A stretch of 5,993 bases of DNA from positions 1 to 5,993 of the forward strand of contig QMUE01000095.1 of assembly GCA_003663535.1 (NCBI GenBank), in the 5' to 3' direction. Source of the DNA: Thermococci archaeon. GTDB lineage: Archaea; Methanobacteriota_B; Thermococci; Thermococcales; Thermococcaceae. This document shows, one piece after another, positions 1 to 5,786 of this stretch (position 1 is the first letter of the stretch; every line of letters begins with the position of its first letter). The notes below the pieces were generated by a model. That model had not been told where the DNA came from, did no database searches, and saw only the letters and a program-made list of their open reading frames with translations. The position numbers were made by a program, and so were the translations under genes.

Positions 1-2721
1 ACTGGCCAGACTAAGTATTTTATAGATCCAGATACGTTTTATCACTTTGAAATTTATAAACAAGCAATTCAAGAATGGGTTCCCAAGTATTATCCATTAG
101 CCAATGCTCCATTTGGCTCTCTAATTGGTGAACCTTTGGGCCTTTACATAATCCCTGCTTTACTCTATAGGTTCTTATCTGGGCTTGGGCTTGAAGTAAT
201 TGAAGTCTTTAAAATGTGGCCACCACTTGTTGGATTTTTCAGTATAATAGGAGCTTATTTCCTTGGAAGAAAACTCCACTCAGATTGGGCAGGAATCTGG
301 GCGGCATTAGTTATGATGTTTTCAGTGGCTCATTGGACAAGAACTTTCTCTGGAAATGCCAGAGGAGATGGCCCATTCTTAATGTTCTTCCTCTATGCAG
401 TGTTGTTCATGTTTTATTACCTTGAAATAAACGAAATCAAAAGGAAAGCAGTTTTTGGAAGTCTTTTTGTAATCTCTGGAGTACTAATGCTTTCAGTTTG
501 GAACGGTTCACCCTTTGGCCTTATGGTTTTGCTTGGATTTGCGAGCCTTTATGCAGTTGGGACATTTATCTTTGGAAAAGTTGAAGAGGTCAAGAAGTTT
601 GCCAAGGAATTTTATCCAGCATATCTGACAATATTGCTCATTGGGTACGCTCTCACTTCAAGTGGAATTGTAAAAGTTGGAGGGCACATAAGATTTGCCT
701 TTGAGGTTTTCTTGGGCCTGGCATTGCTCACCGTAATAATGCTCTATGGTGGCAAGTATCTTGACTATTCAAGTAGAACTCACAGATTTGGTGTTGTTGC
801 GGTTGTGGTTTTGTTGGGTTTCACTGGAGCATATCTTTACGTGGGCCCAAAGCTGTTCTCCCTCATGAGCGGCGCTTATCAATCAACACAGGTCTATGAA
901 ACTGTTCAAGAGCTTGCAAAAACCACGTGGGAAGATGTGAAAAGATATTACTCAGTAAGGGGTACTGATGGTTTATTGTTCTTGCTTTCGCTTGCGGGGA
1001 TTGCAATAGTGACATTTAGGTTTTTAAAAGCTCTAAGTCAGAATAAAGTTGATGCAAAGAACTTATTTCTCTTGGTATTCTATGGACTCTCAGTATACCT
1101 TATGTGGACAGCTGTTAGGTTTCTATTCCTTGCTTCGGGTGCAGTTTTGTTAACTTTTGGAATTTTTGTAGGGGAGTTGTTCAGAATAGTGGAAGCTATG
1201 CAAGAGAAAGTTTCAACAAAAGCTCTTTACGCTACATTGCTAATACTCCTCTTCATACCAATTCCGATAGTTGGTGCAAATACCACCTACAATTCAGCAA
1301 AAGTCAGCGGTGAAGCTGTATCTTCAAGCTGGGAAGAAACCCTCAAGTGGCTCAGGGAGAACACGAACGAATATGATACTGCTACTTCTTGGTGGGATTA
1401 TGGCTACTGGATTGAAAGTTCTCTCCTTGGAAACAGAAGGGCAAGTGCGGATGGAGGACATGCGAGAGATAGAGATTATATAATAGCCCGATTCCTTGCA
1501 AATGATGGAAATCATAGTGAAGTTGATTTTGAGAGCTGGCAGCTCAATTATTTCATCGCATGGATTCAAGACTGGGCTAAGTTTAATGCCATAAGTTACC
1601 TTGGAGGAGCAATAACAAGGGATGAAAGAGATAATCGGGGCATGATACTTCCCTTTGATCAAAAAATTGGAGAAAATTCGTATTACAGCAGATATGCTGG
1701 TATTCAATTTCACATAATTGAACAGGAAGGTAAGAAAATAGGGGTTATTGTAGCAGGAAATCAACAGGGAGAACCAGTCCAAACAATAAATATGCAAACA
1801 GGTGAAGTTATTCCCGGAAGCGGAAACTTTCCATATGTTGTTTATGTGTTCCCAAATTACGCAGTGGCAGTTTATTATAAAGTGGCAACGAGTAACTTCC
1901 TAAAACTCGCTTTTGGCATCCCTATTAGTTCTGAAGCGGAGTTTAGTGGCAAGTTGCGTTCAAACTTTAGAATAGTTAAGAGCACTGGAGATTTATCCAC
2001 ATACGAATTTGTTCCATTTGGACTTTATAGAATTGAAATTTATGAAAACAATACCTGGAAATCCGTCTCAAAGCTCATTCCTGGGGAGTACAAAGCTAGG
2101 CTCTACATCTCGGCATTTGGAAGGGATGTTAAAGATGCAGTCATAAAGCTTAGGGCTTATGATGGAGATAGGCTTGTAAGCGAGCAGGTTGTAGCTCAAA
2201 ACGTCAACATTGACCACTTAAATGAAACTCCCATAGAAGTAAGCCTTGAGGTTCCAAATGCTACAAGGTATCAGCTGATTCTCATACAAGAAGGCCCGGT
2301 TGGAGCGCTTACAGAAGCTCCAAAGGTAAATGGCAGGATTGTTAATCCAACCAGAGTCTTGAAGGATGGCCAAAGTGGAGAGCTTGAGCTAAAGGCAGCA
2401 TTTAGGAAAGACTACTCCGATTTGGCGCTTTACCTAAGAGCAACAATTATATACTTGGTTAGAACGCAGGGAGAAAACAGGGATGACCCTAAAGCAGCAT
2501 TTGACCCTCACATGGACATAATTCACTATGAAAAAGTTGCTGGTGGTTTAAGTACCACCAATAAAGAACTCTACTTTAAAGGTCAAGCCCCGTTCCCCGA
2601 AGTTATCCAGCCTTATATTGAGGAACTCAAGAAAAAATACGGAGATAAAGTGGAGATAAGGGGAATAAGGGTTGAATCGGTGTTTATAGCAGATAAGGAA
2701 TATATTCTTTATGAGGGGTGA
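1..2721 (+). CDS. aglB: Oligosaccharyltransferase AglB (STT3 family), 5' end outside window
   Basis: This is the catalytic subunit of archaeal protein N-glycosylation. It moves the glycan from a dolichol-linked donor to Asn in Asn-X-Ser/Thr sequons on the outer face of the membrane. The frame is open from base 1 without a plausible start, so the N-terminus is missing; the in-frame TTG at 136 lies inside the protein, downstream of a catalytic motif. 906 residues remain, and about 35-45 are probably lost. Visible motifs are the first acidic metal motif DPDTFYHFE (25-51); a probable second one, NARGD (355-369); TVQE in the external loop (901-912), matching the SVSE/TIXE-type motif; an Arg in a late membrane helix (AVRFLF, 1111-1128), fitting the sequon-contacting Arg; WWDYG (1390-1404); and DWAKFNAI (1570-1593), matching the archaeal DxxKxxx(I/M) 'DK' motif. 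Multiple hydrophobic helices run to about base 1275, followed by a soluble C-terminal domain of about 480 residues. The length points to a long-form AglB. A T-rich tract follows the stop. Confidence 0.95.
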   Translation, partial: TGQTKYFIDPDTFYHFEIYKQAIQEWVPKYYPLANAPFGSLIGEPLGLYIIPALLYRFLSGLGLEVIEVFKMWPPLVGFFSIIGAYFLGRKLHSDWAGIWAALVMMFSVAHWTRTFSGNARGDGPFLMFFLYAVLFMFYYLEINEIKRKAVFGSLFVISGVLMLSVWNGSPFGLMVLLGFASLYAVGTFIFGKVEEVKKFAKEFYPAYLTILLIGYALTSSGIVKVGGHIRFAFEVFLGLALLTVIMLYGGKYLDYSSRTHRFGVVAVVVLLGFTGAYLYVGPKLFSLMSGAYQSTQVYETVQELAKTTWEDVKRYYSVRGTDGLLFLLSLAGIAIVTFRFLKALSQNKVDAKNLFLLVFYGLSVYLMWTAVRFLFLASGAVLLTFGIFVGELFRIVEAMQEKVSTKALYATLLILLFIPIPIVGANTTYNSAKVSGEAVSSSWEETLKWLRENTNEYDTATSWWDYGYWIESSLLGNRRASADGGHARDRDYIIARFLANDGNHSEVDFESWQLNYFIAWIQDWAKFNAISYLGGAITRDERDNRGMILPFDQKIGENSYYSRYAGIQFHIIEQEGKKIGVIVAGNQQGEPVQTINMQTGEVIPGSGNFPYVVYVFPNYAVAVYYKVATSNFLKLAFGIPISSEAEFSGKLRSNFRIVKSTGDLSTYEFVPFGLYRIEIYENNTWKSVSKLIPGEYKARLYISAFGRDVKDAVIKLRAYDGDRLVSEQVVAQNVNIDHLNETPIEVSLEVPNATRYQLILIQEGPVGALTEAPKVNGRIVNPTRVLKDGQSGELELKAAFRKDYSDLALYLRATIIYLVRTQGENRDDPKAAFDPHMDIIHYEKVAGGLSTTNKELYFKGQAPFPEVIQPYIEELKKKYGDKVEIRGIRVESVFIADKEYILYEG

Positions 2722-2725
2722 TGGA

Positions 2726-2749
2726 TTCTCTTTTCTTTTCTCTCATTTC
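2726..2749 (+). terminator. T-rich terminator of aglB
   Basis: A pyrimidine tract with repeated T runs (TTTTCTTTT core, 2731-2739) begins five bases after the aglB stop and has no strong hairpin. Archaeal RNA polymerase in Thermococcales terminates on such U-rich stretches. It separates aglB from the ribosomal cluster, which has its own promoter just downstream. Confidence 0.6.
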
Positions 2750-2754
2750 AAAAG

Positions 2755-2769
2755 GAAAGATTTAAAAAG
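2755..2769 (+). promoter_or_regulatory. BRE/TATA promoter of the rpl7ae cluster
   Basis: The purine-rich GAAAGA (2755-2760) followed by TTTAAAAAG (2761-2769) fits the archaeal BRE plus TATA box. With the usual spacing of about 25-27 bases from the TATA centre, transcription should start near 2789-2792. This gives a leader of roughly 36-39 bases before the rpl7ae ATG. The start site is a prediction. Confidence 0.7.
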
Positions 2770-2781
2770 CAAGCATCCTTC

Positions 2782-2816
2782 CCTAACTTGATGACTCGAT
2801 GAACGATGAAGTTTGG
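2782..2816 (+). promoter_or_regulatory. Candidate kink-turn-like element in rpl7ae leader
   Basis: Three GATGA motifs (2790, 2798, 2805) lie just before the Shine-Dalgarno; two are part of a tandem CGATGAA repeat (2797-2810). A fold can be drawn in which CCUAACU (2782-2788) pairs with AGUUUGG (2810-2816) with one U-U mismatch. Bulge UGAU (2789-2792) follows, then tandem G-A pairs (2793-2794 with 2808-2809) and stem UCG/CGA closing an AUGAA loop. That resembles a kink-turn, L7Ae's own ligand, although the bulge is 4 rather than 3 nt. A weakness is that the predicted transcription start falls near 2790, which would leave the outer 5' strand out of the mRNA. Confidence 0.3.
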
Positions 2817-2827
2817 AGGGATGTGAA

Positions 2828-3199
2828 ATGGCAAAGCCAAGTTACGTAAAATTTGAAGTTCCAAAGGAACTTGCTGAGAAAGCCCTTGAGGCTGTTGAAA
2901 TCGCAAGAGACACCGGAAAGATAAGAAAAGGTACAAACGAGACAACAAAGGCCGTTGAGAGGGGTCAAGCTAAGCTTGTGGTAATTGCCGAGGATGTTGA
3001 TCCTGAAGAAATTGTTGCTCACTTGCCACCCCTCTGTGAGGAGAAGGAGATACCCTACATTTATGTTTCAAGCAAAAAAGAACTTGGAGCTGCTGCGGGT
3101 ATTGAGGTTCCATCTGCAAGCGTTGCTATAATTGAGCCCGGTAAGGGCCGTGAGCTTGTTGAGGAAATTGCAATGAAAGTTAGGGAGCTTGCTAAGTGA
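2828..3199 (+). CDS. rpl7ae: Ribosomal protein L7Ae (kink-turn RNA-binding protein)
   Basis: This 123-residue L7Ae is a subunit of the large ribosomal subunit. In archaea it is also the core kink-turn binding protein of box C/D and H/ACA sRNPs and of RNase P. The start at ATG 2828 gives [10 protein letters not shown], the usual Thermococcales N-terminus; an in-frame TTG at 2813 would add five residues but overlaps the ribosome binding site GGAGGG (2815-2820). The RNA-contacting region [13 protein letters not shown] (residues 34-46) is intact, as are the acidic AEDVDPEE segment (54-61), the [12 protein letters not shown] block (67-77) and GAAAGIEV (87-94), which includes the loop that touches the bulged bases. 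The length is normal for archaeal L7Ae. It is the first gene of a cluster with rps28e (68 bases downstream) and rpl24e. The leader carries repeats that could support autoregulation, as reported for L7Ae in another archaeon. Confidence 0.97.
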   Translation: MAKPSYVKFEVPKELAEKALEAVEIARDTGKIRKGTNETTKAVERGQAKLVVIAEDVDPEEIVAHLPPLCEEKEIPYIYVSSKKELGAAAGIEVPSASVAIIEPGKGRELVEEIAMKVRELAK

Positions 3200-3206
3200 G
3201 CTCCCT
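3182..3206 (+). repeat. Stem-loop spanning the rpl7ae stop codon
   Basis: AGGGAGCT (3182-3189) and AGCTCCCT (3199-3206) form a perfect 8-bp inverted repeat around a 9-base loop; the TGA stop (3197-3199) sits at the loop/stem border. Only a short TTT follows, so this is not a convincing terminator. It could be a processing site, a stabilising 3' structure or a partial attenuator between rpl7ae and rps28e. Confidence 0.5.
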
Positions 3207-3267
3207 TTCCCACCACTCATTAAATTGGGCGAGTTTTCACATTTATAGTCATTTAGAGGTGTGAGAA

Positions 3268-3480
3268 ATGTCAGATGAGGGATATCCAGCAGAGGTTATT
3301 GAGATTGTAGGAAGAACAGGAGTTACTGGTGAGGTTACTCAGGTAAAGGTTCGTGTTCTTGAGGGAATGGACAAAGGGAGAGTTATCAGAAGAAACATCA
3401 AAGGCCCAGTTAGGCTTGGAGATATAGTAATCCTCAGAGAAACCGAAAGGGAAGCTAGGGAAATTAGAGCAAGAAGGTGA
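3268..3480 (+). CDS. rps28e: Small ribosomal subunit protein S28e
   Basis: This 70-residue protein is found in archaeal and eukaryotic 30S/40S subunits, where it binds near the mRNA exit channel. It has a single OB-like beta-barrel. The conserved pattern of the family is clear: [20 protein letters not shown] (residues 9-28), the [18 protein letters not shown] stretch (36-53), and the highly conserved C-terminal tail [15 protein letters not shown] (56-70). The length is typical. The start at ATG 3268 is supported by GAGGTG (3256-3261) at normal spacing. The 68-base gap after rpl7ae has no convincing TATA box at a useful distance, so co-transcription with rpl7ae is most likely. The stop codon is part of the ribosome binding site of rpl24e, which suggests coupled translation. 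Confidence 0.97.
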   Translation: MSDEGYPAEVIEIVGRTGVTGEVTQVKVRVLEGMDKGRVIRRNIKGPVRLGDIVILRETEREAREIRARR

Positions 3481-3485
3481 GGGGC

Positions 3486-3689
3486 ATGGCGAGGTGGAAC
3501 GTTTGTTCATACTGTGGAAAAGAATTCGAGCCTGGAACAGGAAAAATGTATGTTAGAAATGATGGAAGAGTGTACTTCTTCTGTTCAAGGAAATGTGAAA
3601 AATACTTTTTCATGGGCAGAAATCCAAGAAAGCTTAAGTGGACAAAGGCATTTGAAGAGGCAAAGCTTCAAAGAGCAAAGAGGAAGTGA
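3486..3689 (+). CDS. rpl24e: Large ribosomal subunit protein L24e (zinc-binding)
   Basis: This 67-residue archaeal L24e is a protein of the 50S subunit. The treble-clef zinc site is complete, with CSYC (Cys7, Cys10) and CSRKC (Cys33, Cys37). The conserved [16 protein letters not shown] segment lies between them, and the basic [11 protein letters not shown] motif follows (residues 49-59). ATG 3486 is chosen because GGTGAGGGG (3476-3484) lies directly upstream and [11 protein letters not shown] is the family N-terminus; the GTG at 3477 would overlap rps28e and use the ribosome binding site as coding sequence. Only five bases separate it from rps28e, so the two are surely one operon. In many euryarchaea ndk (and often infB) follows rpl24e. 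Here a T-rich terminator and a convergent dnaG follow instead. Confidence 0.97.
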   Translation: MARWNVCSYCGKEFEPGTGKMYVRNDGRVYFFCSRKCEKYFFMGRNPRKLKWTKAFEEAKLQRAKRK

Positions 3690-3693
3690 TCTC

Positions 3694-3709
3694 TTTATTT
3701 TTTTCTTTG
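3694..3709 (+). terminator. T-rich terminator of the ribosomal cluster
   Basis: The tract TTTATTTTTTTCTTTG starts five bases after the rpl24e stop. Such oligo-T is the usual intrinsic termination signal in Thermococcales and marks the operon end before the convergent dnaG. Confidence 0.7.
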
Positions 3710-3746
3710 TATGTTTGGAATTACTCTACTTCTTGAAGATTAGGAT

Positions 3747-3770
3747 TTATTAAAAGGAAAATAAAGAATA
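3747..3770 (-). terminator. T-rich terminator of dnaG
   Basis: Read on the minus strand just past the dnaG stop, the sequence is pyrimidine-rich with T runs (TTCTTTATTTTCCTTTTAAT). It lies opposite the rpl24e terminator in the 86-base convergent region. Each transcription unit therefore has its own signal. Confidence 0.55.
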
Positions 3771-3775
3771 GAAGT

Positions 3776-5104
3776 TTACTCAGCGAAGGTTAGTATTTTG
3801 AGGTTTATTGGTCTTCTTACAACGTTGCTCTTTCTTGCTCCAATCAGGTATTTAACACCTTTCTCACTTACTATATCAATGAGCCGTTGGGTTATTATTC
3901 CATTGAAGATTATTGCATAAATATTCTCTTTATTGTTTAATGAATTTGAGAGGTCTCTTATTGGTATTTCTGCTAGGGTGCTTTTGTTCTCATCTAGGAG
4001 GATTGCTTTTGAGTCCCGTTTAACCTCTTCAATCCATTTACTGAATTTGTCGATCTCTGATAGTTTAGAGAGTCTTATCGGCTTTATAAACCTCTCTTCT
4101 TTCTTCTCTTCTCTTTCAGGGATTTTAGCTTCTATTTTTGGTTCTTTTTTGTGGATTTCTTTTTGTACTTCTGTTTTACTCTCCATTGGTGTTTCTTCTA
4201 CTTTTCCAATAGATGCGGGGGGTTGTTGTTCTCTTTCTTTCATGAGTTCATAGAAGCTCTTCCCTTTTGCAAACAGCTCATTAATAACTTGTTCTGCAGG
4301 CACTTTACTTCTTAATGATTTGATTATTTCTTTCTTTGTAAGCTCTTCAACTTCTTTTCCTTCAGGCGCTCTAGCCACATAATCGATGTCAGCCACTTGA
4401 AGTAGCTCTTTAAGAATTAATTCTCCTCCTCTGTCCCCATCTGTGAATGCTGTAACAATTCTCTCTTTGCTAAGTTTTATTATAGTTTCTGGAATCGATG
4501 TGCCTTCTACAGCTATAGCATTTTTTATCCCGTGTTTGAGGAGATTGAGTACGTCAGCTCTTCCTTCTACTATGATTATTGAGTCTGAAAATGGAACATG
4601 TGGTCCAGCAGGGAGTTTTTCTGATCCATATTCGATTAGTTCTTTAGCTCTTACCTCTTTTTTGACTTCTTCAGTAATCTCTTGTGTTTCGGGAATCTCT
4701 TCTTCCATAAGTGTTTCTAAGATTTCTTTGGCTCTTTCAATGATGTATTTTCTCTTTGTTGCTCTGACATCCTCAATTCTCATTACATTTATTCTTGCTT
4801 CTGAAGGACCTATTCTGTCTATGGTCTCTAAAGCAGCTGCTAAAATTGCGGTTTCAACTCTATCTAGGCTAGAAGGAATTGTTATAGTTCCATAACTCTT
4901 TCCAGCTCTTGTGTGAACATCAACCTTTATCCTTCCGATCCTTCCGGTTTTTTGAAGTTCTCTTAAATCTAAATCATCTCCGAGTAAACCTTCTGTTTGC
5001 CCAAAAATAGCACCAACCACATCTGGTCTTTCTACGATTCCGCTTGCTTCAAATTCTGCGTGTATAACATATTTAGTCGTTCCAAAATCATCCTTTGCAG
5101 CCAT
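3776..5104 (-). CDS. dnaG: Archaeal DnaG-type primase / exosome-associated Toprim protein
   Basis: This 442-residue archaeal DnaG carries a Toprim catalytic fold. In archaea it is a stable part of the RNA exosome, where it helps bind poly(A)-rich RNA, and primase activity has been shown for some members. ATG 5104 gives MAAKDDFGTTKYVIHAEF, the usual archaeal N-terminus, with GAAGGTGA (5109-5116) as ribosome binding site. The conserved N-terminal domain covers about residues 1-160, including VVGAIFGQTEGLLGDDLDLR (29-48). The Toprim domain follows with the catalytic Glu in VEGRAD (179-184) and the DGD metal motif (222-224, in TDGDRGG). A Lys/Glu-rich, probably flexible linker spans about 293-340, before a folded C-terminal part to residue 442. 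The bacterial-type zinc-binding domain is absent, as expected for archaea. It follows the small Toprim gene after 106 bases and is probably co-transcribed with it. The frame stays open upstream of ATG 5104 to about 5260, leaving a TTG-initiated extension possible. Confidence 0.96.
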   Translation of the reverse strand: MAAKDDFGTTKYVIHAEFEASGIVERPDVVGAIFGQTEGLLGDDLDLRELQKTGRIGRIKVDVHTRAGKSYGTITIPSSLDRVETAILAAALETIDRIGPSEARINVMRIEDVRATKRKYIIERAKEILETLMEEEIPETQEITEEVKKEVRAKELIEYGSEKLPAGPHVPFSDSIIIVEGRADVLNLLKHGIKNAIAVEGTSIPETIIKLSKERIVTAFTDGDRGGELILKELLQVADIDYVARAPEGKEVEELTKKEIIKSLRSKVPAEQVINELFAKGKSFYELMKEREQQPPASIGKVEETPMESKTEVQKEIHKKEPKIEAKIPEREEKKEERFIKPIRLSKLSEIDKFSKWIEEVKRDSKAILLDENKSTLAEIPIRDLSNSLNNKENIYAIIFNGIITQRLIDIVSEKGVKYLIGARKSNVVRRPINLKILTFAE

Positions 5105-5139
5105 GCTATCACCTTCTATCTCTTTCTTTTTTAACATTC

Positions 5140-5156
5140 TTTGCTTATCAAGCAAA
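5140..5156 (-). repeat. Perfect inverted repeat in the Toprim-dnaG spacer
   Basis: The plus-strand sequence TTTGCTT-ATC-AAGCAAA is a 7-bp perfect inverted repeat with a 3-base loop. It is followed at 5158-5163 by another TTTGCT. The middle arm can therefore pair on either side. It lies 36 bases upstream of the dnaG ATG and could be an RNA hairpin or an operator; no function is known to me. Confidence 0.5.
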
Positions 5157-5193
5157 ATTTGCTGGATTGTAGTCTTTTTCCTCTTCAATCCAT

Positions 5194-5211
5194 ACCCCTC
5201 CTGTTGGGGGT
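5194..5211 (-). repeat. Hairpin after the Toprim gene covering a strong SD-like motif
   Basis: On the minus strand ACCCC and GGGGT pair (5 bp, 8-base loop) directly at the stop of the small Toprim gene. The loop and 3' arm contain AGGAGGGG (5195-5202), an excellent Shine-Dalgarno sequence. No U run follows, so it is not an ordinary terminator. It could hide or expose a ribosome binding site for a start at 5188 or 5193. Confidence 0.45.
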
Positions 5212-5591
5212 CAGAAACGGAGACTTTTAACCCGCAAGTATAGTCCATATAGATCTTCAACGCCTTTAACGTCTTTCTTTGCTATTTTTTTGAGTTCTCT
5301 TCTTGTGTTTGTGTCTACTCTACACTTATATCCTTCTAAATACTGAGTTAATTTTTTTGCCAGATCTTCACCTTTTCTGTCGAAGTCTGTTAATACCATT
5401 ATATCATGATAGTGAGAGGCTGTTAGAGCAATCTCCGCTAATGGAAAGCGGGAGAGCTTAATTATCTCCGTTTCGACCCCCAATTTTCGTAAAGCCACCT
5501 CGTCTCGCATTCCTTCTACAAGGATAACACCATTAAACTCTCGCAATTTGTCTATAAGTTGCTCAAGTCTTTTATAATTTTCGGCATACAT
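5211..5591 (-). CDS. Small free-standing Toprim-domain protein (UPF0292 type)
   Basis: This 126-residue protein consists almost only of a Toprim domain. The catalytic Glu lies in LVEGMRDEVALRKLG (residues 24-38) and the acidic DxD pair in LTDFDRKGEDLAKKL (67-81, Asp69 and Asp71). The C-terminal part is basic, with NTRRELKKIAKKDVKGVEDL. It resembles the archaeal UPF0292 group, whose biochemical role is not established; related folds occur in primases, topoisomerases and RNase M5-like nucleases. The start at ATG 5591 gives MYAENYKRLE. The upstream GAAGG (5596-5600) is a weak ribosome binding site, and a TATA box about 35 bases upstream predicts a very short leader. It precedes dnaG on the same strand with 106 bases between, so it is likely the first gene of a unit with that second Toprim protein. 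This suggests, but does not prove, a shared role in RNA or DNA processing. Confidence 0.85.
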   Translation of the reverse strand: MYAENYKRLEQLIDKLREFNGVILVEGMRDEVALRKLGVETEIIKLSRFPLAEIALTASHYHDIMVLTDFDRKGEDLAKKLTQYLEGYKCRVDTNTRRELKKIAKKDVKGVEDLYGLYLRVKSLRF

Positions 5592-5620
5592 CTTGCCTTC
5601 ATAGGGATGGAGGTAGAAGA

Positions 5621-5636
5621 TATTATAAAGTTTTGG
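5621..5636 (-). promoter_or_regulatory. TATA promoter of the Toprim-dnaG unit
   Basis: The minus strand reads CAAAAC followed by TTTATAATA (TATA-like core within 5621-5630), a good archaeal box. The predicted transcription start is near 5600, about 8-10 bases before the ATG at 5591. The mRNA would have a very short leader containing the weak GAAGG motif. Confidence 0.6.
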
Positions 5637-5680
5637 GAAAGTTTTATTATGAATAGGTCCTAGTCTAGTTGGGCATTTTA

Positions 5681-5786
5681 TCCTCCTGGAAGACCCCTTC
5701 CGAAAGGGTGGGGATGTGAACGTTCTAAAATAATATCGAAAGATTTAAAAGTTTTTTACTATTGGTACATGTAATGAGTGGTGCCA
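5681..5786 (+). mobile_element. Candidate left end of an IS200/IS605-type element carrying tnpB
   Basis: Elements of this family lack terminal inverted repeats and use subterminal hairpins at their ends. A GC-rich hairpin, CCCTT (5695-5699) with AAGGG (5704-5708) and a CCGA loop, stands out in this AT-rich gap about 80-90 bases before tnpB. It is preceded by TTTTAT (5676-5681), which is the kind of short T-rich sequence these elements insert next to. No tnpA is visible between the Toprim gene and tnpB, so it may be a tnpB-only element. The exact boundary and the right end cannot be seen here. Confidence 0.35.
5739..5751 (+). promoter_or_regulatory. BRE/TATA promoter of tnpB
   Basis: The purine-rich AAAGA (5739-5743) and TTTAAAAG (5744-5751) form a good archaeal BRE/TATA. 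Usual spacing puts the transcription start near 5773-5776, so the tnpB mRNA would have almost no leader. This agrees with the lack of a clear Shine-Dalgarno before the gene. Confidence 0.6.

Noticed and set aside
1324..1797. Open frame of 157 codons on the minus strand inside aglB
   Set aside because: It lies opposite the conserved WWDYG/DK region, its product is not recognisable, and it has no promoter or ribosome binding site; it is a shadow of aglB.
2790..2816. A complete box C/D sRNA gene before rpl7ae
   Set aside because: The GATGA motifs resemble box C, but no CUGA box D and no C'/D' pair with guide spacing are present; the segment is the rpl7ae leader.
3242..3247. TTTATA as a promoter for rps28e
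   Set aside because: It is only about 21 bases before the ATG, so transcription would start inside the gene and lose the ribosome binding site at 3256-3261.
4443..4895. Open frame of 150 codons on the plus strand inside dnaG
   Set aside because: It is antisense to the conserved Toprim region and has a Ser/Ile-rich composition typical of the reverse complement of a Lys/Glu/Asp-rich gene.
5126..5134. Minus-strand TTAAAAAAG as a separate leaderless promoter for dnaG
   Set aside because: It would put the transcription start on the ATG and make the good GAAGGTGA ribosome binding site useless. An A-rich stretch is expected by chance here, and co-transcription from 5621-5630 is simpler.
5654..5668. 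Short palindromes TAGGTCCTA and CTAGTCTAG
   Set aside because: Arms of four bases are expected by chance; they do not align with a promoter element or the likely element boundary.
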